A DNA stretch of 58,352 bases from Eubacteriaceae bacterium (GTDB lineage Bacteria; Bacillota; Clostridia; Eubacteriales; Alkalibacteraceae). Below, one piece after another: positions 55,170-58,352 of this stretch. Position numbers and translations under genes: made by a program. The notes under the pieces were generated by a model. That model made no database searches. It was not told the DNA's origin and saw only the letters and a list, made by a program, of their open reading frames with translations. The stretch spans positions 1 through 58,352 of the forward strand of contig DMAW01000016.1 in the NCBI GenBank assembly GCA_003446375.1, given 5' to 3'. The first letter of the stretch is position 1. Each line of letters begins with the position of its first letter.

Positions 55170-55940
55170 ATGGAAGTAAAACTAAAAGTCGAAGTGCTTC
55201 AGCACACGCCGGAGCCTGAAAAATTAATATCAGCAGCAGCAAAGCTCTGTTATTCTAAAAGCGGGATTGAAAAGCTGATGGAAGGCTTGGATGATGATAG
55301 CGTCGATAAATTCATAGCTAAATTGATGGATATGGGTCATGAATCTCCCATTGAACACGTAAGTTTTACATTTGGGATAGAAGGAGTCTCAAGAAGCCTT
55401 ACTCATCAACTGGTAAGGCATCGGGTAGCGAGCTACTCTCAAAAATCTCAAAGATACGTTTCCGAAGCACAATTTGAATATATCATACCTCCTCAAATAG
55501 CAGAAGATGAAAGAGCAAGGCACCTTTATATAAAGGCTATGGAAAAGGACCAGGCTATCTACGATGAGATAACAGGAATCCTTAAAGAAAAACGATATAT
55601 CGAATATTTAAATAATGGAGACAATGAAAAGACAGCTAAAAACAAGGCAGAGAAAACAGCGATTGAAGACGCCAGATATGTCTTGCCTAATAGCTGTGAG
55701 ACGAAAATCATTGCAACTATGAATGCCAGAGAGCTATTACATTTTTTTAATCACAGATGCTGCGAAAGAGCACAATGGGAAATAAGAGAGCTGGCTACAC
55801 AGATGCTGAAGCTTGTAAGAGAAGCTGCTCCTTTGATCTTTAAAAATGCAGGGCCAAACTGTGTAAAGGGCCCTTGTCCTGAAGGTCCCATGACTTGCGG
55901 GAAAATAAAAGATATTAGAGAAAAATTCAATAACCTTTAA
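55170..55940 (+). CDS. thyX: flavin-dependent thymidylate synthase
   Basis: 256 residues. Makes dTMP using FAD, CH2-tetrahydrofolate and NADPH. The ThyX motif RHRVASYSQKSQRY is present (RHRxxSxx-S pattern) and a second His/Arg region FNHRCCERAQWEIR. AGGAGG precedes the ATG. First of a cluster rlmB, yacP, sigH. Confidence 0.95.
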   Translation: MEVKLKVEVLQHTPEPEKLISAAAKLCYSKSGIEKLMEGLDDDSVDKFIAKLMDMGHESPIEHVSFTFGIEGVSRSLTHQLVRHRVASYSQKSQRYVSEAQFEYIIPPQIAEDERARHLYIKAMEKDQAIYDEITGILKEKRYIEYLNNGDNEKTAKNKAEKTAIEDARYVLPNSCETKIIATMNARELLHFFNHRCCERAQWEIRELATQMLKLVREAAPLIFKNAGPNCVKGPCPEGPMTCGKIKDIREKFNNL

Positions 55941-55948
55941 GGATGATG

Positions 55949-56788
55949 ATGATGGGAAAGCAAAACCCAAAAAGAAGAGAAGACAAAAAAATAGCAAATG
56001 ATCATGATAAAAAACAAAGTGACAAAAACAAAAGAACAGACAAGCCACTGAGAGATGTACGGCAGATAGAGGGGAAAAATCCGATTTTAGAAGCACTTAA
56101 GTCAGGGGTTACCATAGAAAAAATAATGGTGGCAAAAGGTCGGCGCGAAACTGGAAACTCTGAAATTTTCGACCTTGCGAAAGAGCGGAATATCAAAATA
56201 CAATTTGTTGACAGAAAGAAACTTGACTATTCTACCAAGACTGGCAATCATCAGGGAATTATAGCTGTGGCTACAAATTTTTCTTACTACGAACCTGAAG
56301 AGATAATACAAAAAGCTAAGAACAAGGGTGAAGATCCCCTTATAGTAATTTTAGACCAACTGACAGATCCTCATAATTTTGGAGCTATAATAAGAACCGC
56401 AGATGCTTGTGGAGCACATGGGATAATAATAACTAAAAATCGATCAGTAGATTTAAGCCCCATTGCAGTCAAGTCGTCTGCAGGGGCAGCTGAACACATG
56501 ATGGTATCGAAAGTGACGAATCTCACGCAAACTTTAAAAGAGCTTAAAAACCTAGGGGTCTGGATTGCGGCGGCTGAGCCTGCAGGTGAAGCTTACTACA
56601 AAAGCAATTTGACGGGACCATTAGCCCTCGTAATAGGAAGTGAAGGCAAAGGAATAAGCAGACTTGTTAAAGAAGAGTGCGATTTTAGCGTATCAATACC
56701 TATGTATGGAGAAATTGGTTCTCTTAATGCTTCGGTAGCGGCTGGAATATTGTTGAGCGAATCGGCAAGGCAACGAAGGGAAGGCTGA
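55949..56788 (+). CDS. rlmB: 23S rRNA (guanosine-2'-O-)-methyltransferase RlmB (TrmH/SpoU family)
   Basis: About 279 residues. After a basic, low-complexity N-terminus comes a substrate-binding domain (GKNPILEAL) and the SPOUT knot: DPHNFGAIIRTADACGAHG, VIGSEGKGISRL and SLNASVAAGILL. Four ATG codons in a row (55943-55954) make the exact start uncertain; the third or fourth has best spacing from AAGG. Confidence 0.93.
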   Translation: MMGKQNPKRREDKKIANDHDKKQSDKNKRTDKPLRDVRQIEGKNPILEALKSGVTIEKIMVAKGRRETGNSEIFDLAKERNIKIQFVDRKKLDYSTKTGNHQGIIAVATNFSYYEPEEIIQKAKNKGEDPLIVILDQLTDPHNFGAIIRTADACGAHGIIITKNRSVDLSPIAVKSSAGAAEHMMVSKVTNLTQTLKELKNLGVWIAAAEPAGEAYYKSNLTGPLALVIGSEGKGISRLVKEECDFSVSIPMYGEIGSLNASVAAGILLSESARQRREG

Positions 56789-56792
56789 AAAG

Positions 56793-57320
56793 GTGGGGCG
56801 ACGAAAGCACTATCTTGTAGTTGACGGCTACAATATGATCAACTATTGGGAACAGCTGAAAAACATATTGACATATAGCTTGGAAGATGCGAGGCAAGCC
56901 CTTATAAGAATGATACAAAGTTATGCGAAAGTTAAGAATTACGATGCCATAGTGGTATTTGACGCATATAATAATGATGAAATGGTAAAGGTAGAAGAGT
57001 TAAGTGGAATAAAGGTGGTTTATTCGGGTAAGAATCAAACGGCGGACACTTATATTGAAAAGTTTTTGTACGATTTAAGTCCCGTACATGAAGTTACGGT
57101 AGCCACCTCCGACTTCATGCTTCAGAGAATGGTTGTATCAGCTGGAGGCAACAGGATGAGTGCCCGAGAGCTGGAAAAGGAGATTGAGTTTTCCATAAGC
57201 TCCAATATGAAAAAGATAAAAATGGAATCTGAAGCCGATAAGAATCATTTGTTCAAGAGCATCGATCGGGATACGATTGAAAAGTTAAAAAAAATAACAA
57301 CAGATCCTGATCATGAGTAG
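56793..57320 (+). CDS. yacP: NYN-domain ribonuclease (YacP/Rae1 family)
   Basis: 175 residues. PIN-like fold with LVVDGYNMINYW (Asp), VVFDAYN, and ATSDFMLQRMV. In Bacillus, Rae1/YacP is a ribosome-associated endoribonuclease. GTG start with AAGGGAAGG eight bases upstream, five bases after rlmB. Confidence 0.9.
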   Translation: MGRRKHYLVVDGYNMINYWEQLKNILTYSLEDARQALIRMIQSYAKVKNYDAIVVFDAYNNDEMVKVEELSGIKVVYSGKNQTADTYIEKFLYDLSPVHEVTVATSDFMLQRMVVSAGGNRMSARELEKEIEFSISSNMKKIKMESEADKNHLFKSIDRDTIEKLKKITTDPDHE

Positions 57321-57342
57321 ACATTGAGAGGAGATCGTGCAG

Positions 57343-57990
57343 ATGAACCATTCAGATTCTGTAAAGGAGCTTGATCTGAGCATATCAGAAGAAATATCTG
57401 ATGAAAACCTAGTAGAAGATGCTCAAAAGGGAAATAAAAAAGCGTTGTCGACATTGGTCGAGAGGTATAAAAAGATGGTTGGCATAAAAGCTAGGAGCTA
57501 CTATCTTGTAGGAGCCGATCGAGAAGATTTGGTTCAGGAAGGGATGATAGGGCTTTGCAAGGCAGTACATGATTATAGGCCGGATCGCCAGACGAGCTTT
57601 AAAGTCTTTGCCGACCTTTGTATTCAGCGGCAACTGATAGGAGCTATTAAAAAGGCCAACAGACAAAAACACAATCCTTTAAACAGCTATATATCCTTTG
57701 ATTATCCTGTGTTTGACGGAGAAAACAGCGCTGTGCTCGGCGACATGCTCCGCATGTCGGAAGTGACAGAACCGGAATCGGTAGTGCTTAGCCGTGAAGA
57801 GATACTTGGCGTAGAGTCTATCATTGAAAAGCGCCTTAGCAAATTTGAGCGCAAGGTCTTGCGATTATATTTAAATGGGAAAAATTATGCTGAAATAAGC
57901 AGTGAATTGAATAAAGAGCACAAATCTATCGATAATGCGCTGCAAAGAATCAGAAAGAAGATAGACATGTTAAGAGATGTTAAATATTAA
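57343..57990 (+). CDS. sigH: RNA polymerase sigma factor SigH-type
   Basis: 215 residues, sigma-70 family. Region 2 covers about residues 30-110 (KKMVGIKARSYYLVGADREDLVQEGMIG), region 4 covers about 155-210 with a helix-turn-helix (YAEISSELNKEHKSIDNALQRIRKK). Same position after yacP as in clostridial genomes. AGGAG suits ATG 57343. In spore formers it starts sporulation; whether this host sporulates is not visible here. Confidence 0.93.
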   Translation: MNHSDSVKELDLSISEEISDENLVEDAQKGNKKALSTLVERYKKMVGIKARSYYLVGADREDLVQEGMIGLCKAVHDYRPDRQTSFKVFADLCIQRQLIGAIKKANRQKHNPLNSYISFDYPVFDGENSAVLGDMLRMSEVTEPESVVLSREEILGVESIIEKRLSKFERKVLRLYLNGKNYAEISSELNKEHKSIDNALQRIRKKIDMLRDVKY

Positions 57991-58010
57991 TGAAATTCTT
58001 TTATAAACAA

Positions 58011-58039
58011 TTGACACCGTAAAACAATTTTAGTATCAT
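58011..58039 (+). promoter_or_regulatory. promoter of tRNA-Tyr, tRNA-Thr (and possibly tuf)
   Basis: TTGACA (58011-58016), 17-base spacer, TATCAT (58034-58039). A near-consensus strong promoter. Confidence 0.7.
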
Positions 58040-58058
58040 GTAATAGCAATTTTATTTT

Positions 58059-58143
58059 GGTGGGGTTCCCGAGTGGCCAAAGGGGGCAGACTGTAAATCT
58101 GTTGGCTCAGCCTTCGATGGTTCGAATCCATCTCCCACCACCA
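58059..58143 (+). tRNA. tRNA-Tyr (anticodon GTA)
   Basis: 85 bases with a long variable arm (class II) and encoded CCA. Acceptor GGTGGGG with TCCCACC, anticodon loop CTGTAAA, T arm GATGG-TTCGAAT-CCATC. Confidence 0.95.
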
Positions 58144-58149
58144 TATTAA

Positions 58150-58225
58150 GCCCATATAGCTCAGTAGGTAGAGCACCACCATGGTAAGGTGGGGGTCATC
58201 GGTTCAAATCCGATTATGGGCTCCA
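58150..58225 (+). tRNA. tRNA-Thr (anticodon GGT)
   Basis: 76 bases with encoded CCA, six bases after tRNA-Tyr. Acceptor GCCCATA/TATGGGC, anticodon stem CCACC/GGTGG, loop ATGGTAA. Confidence 0.95.
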
Positions 58226-58284
58226 CTAGTAAGATACACGGAAGTGTTAAAATAATTAGCCTAGATGCGAAGGAGGAAACAGAA

Positions 58285-58352
58285 ATGGGAAAAGCAAAAT
58301 TTGAAAGAAATAAGCCCCACGTAAATATTGGAACAATAGGACACGTAGACCA
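58285..58352 (+). CDS. tuf: elongation factor Tu, 5' end only
   Basis: The first 22 complete codons start MGKAKFERNKPHVNIGTIG and end in HVD, the start of the P-loop G1 motif GHVDHGKT. AAGGAGG lies at 58270-58276. The gene runs off the window. The tRNA-tuf arrangement is common in bacteria. Confidence 0.95.
   Translation, partial: MGKAKFERNKPHVNIGTIGHVD

Noticed and set aside
1..58352. CRISPR arrays, insertion sequences, integrases, attachment sites, replication origin
   Set aside because: No regularly spaced direct repeats, transposase or integrase motifs, or clustered DnaA boxes were noticed while reading the window.

Overview
The window looks like the chromosome of a low-GC, Gram-positive anaerobe of the class Clostridia. 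This rests on gene content: a SigH-type sigma factor next to rlmB, yacP and thyX, a class III fructose-1,6-bisphosphatase, AddAB instead of RecBCD, a large PTS/PRD regulator, AGGAGG-type ribosome binding sites and several TTG/GTG starts. The genus cannot be read from the sequence. No insertion sequence, CRISPR array, rRNA operon or intact prophage was seen. It is mostly housekeeping and metabolic DNA with a few accessory loci.

Layout, 0-15 kb: an alpha/beta hydrolase (minus) diverges from an operon of a solute-binding lipoprotein and a membrane diguanylate cyclase. Next come an anchored MsrA-MsrB fusion, a metallophosphoesterase, a Ca2+-type P-ATPase (minus), an operon of site-2 protease, pcm and a DUF697 membrane protein, a URO-D family methyltransferase and a ribulose-phosphate epimerase.

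14-25 kb: a minus-strand group (a 117-aa orphan, a YihY/BrkB membrane protein, radC, an XRE regulator), a small XRE gene facing an 80-aa orphan, then the mannitol locus mtlA-mtlR-mtlF-mtlD behind a large inverted repeat. Minus-strand genes for a tandem universal stress protein and an ACR3 arsenite exporter follow.

25-36 kb: a HAD hydrolase, a DEAD-box helicase with a DbpA-type RNA-binding end, and a little-described trio (stand-alone GshF-like ATP-grasp enzyme, HxxxDG acyltransferase, zinc-ribbon membrane protein). Then fbp and ung (minus) with a repeated palindromic element between them, and a CzrA-like ArsR regulator with a P1B metal ATPase and a clear operator.

36-50 kb: tRNA-Val, two tandem Rrf2 regulators, a methionine-type ABC transporter metN-metI-metQ whose MetN lacks the usual C-terminal regulatory domain, a 382-base gap that probably encodes a small structured RNA, and nfo with a DUF362/ferredoxin protein, followed by addB and addA.

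49-58 kb: ispE and a GntR regulator, lspA (minus), tyrS, hisS with an RNA methyltransferase, thyX-rlmB-yacP-sigH, then tRNA-Tyr, tRNA-Thr and the first 22 codons of tuf, cut by the window end.

The best candidates for something undescribed are the small RNA at about 40,045-40,162, the ATP-grasp/acyltransferase/zinc-ribbon cluster at 27,978-30,971, and the binding-protein/diguanylate-cyclase pair at 1,102-4,707.
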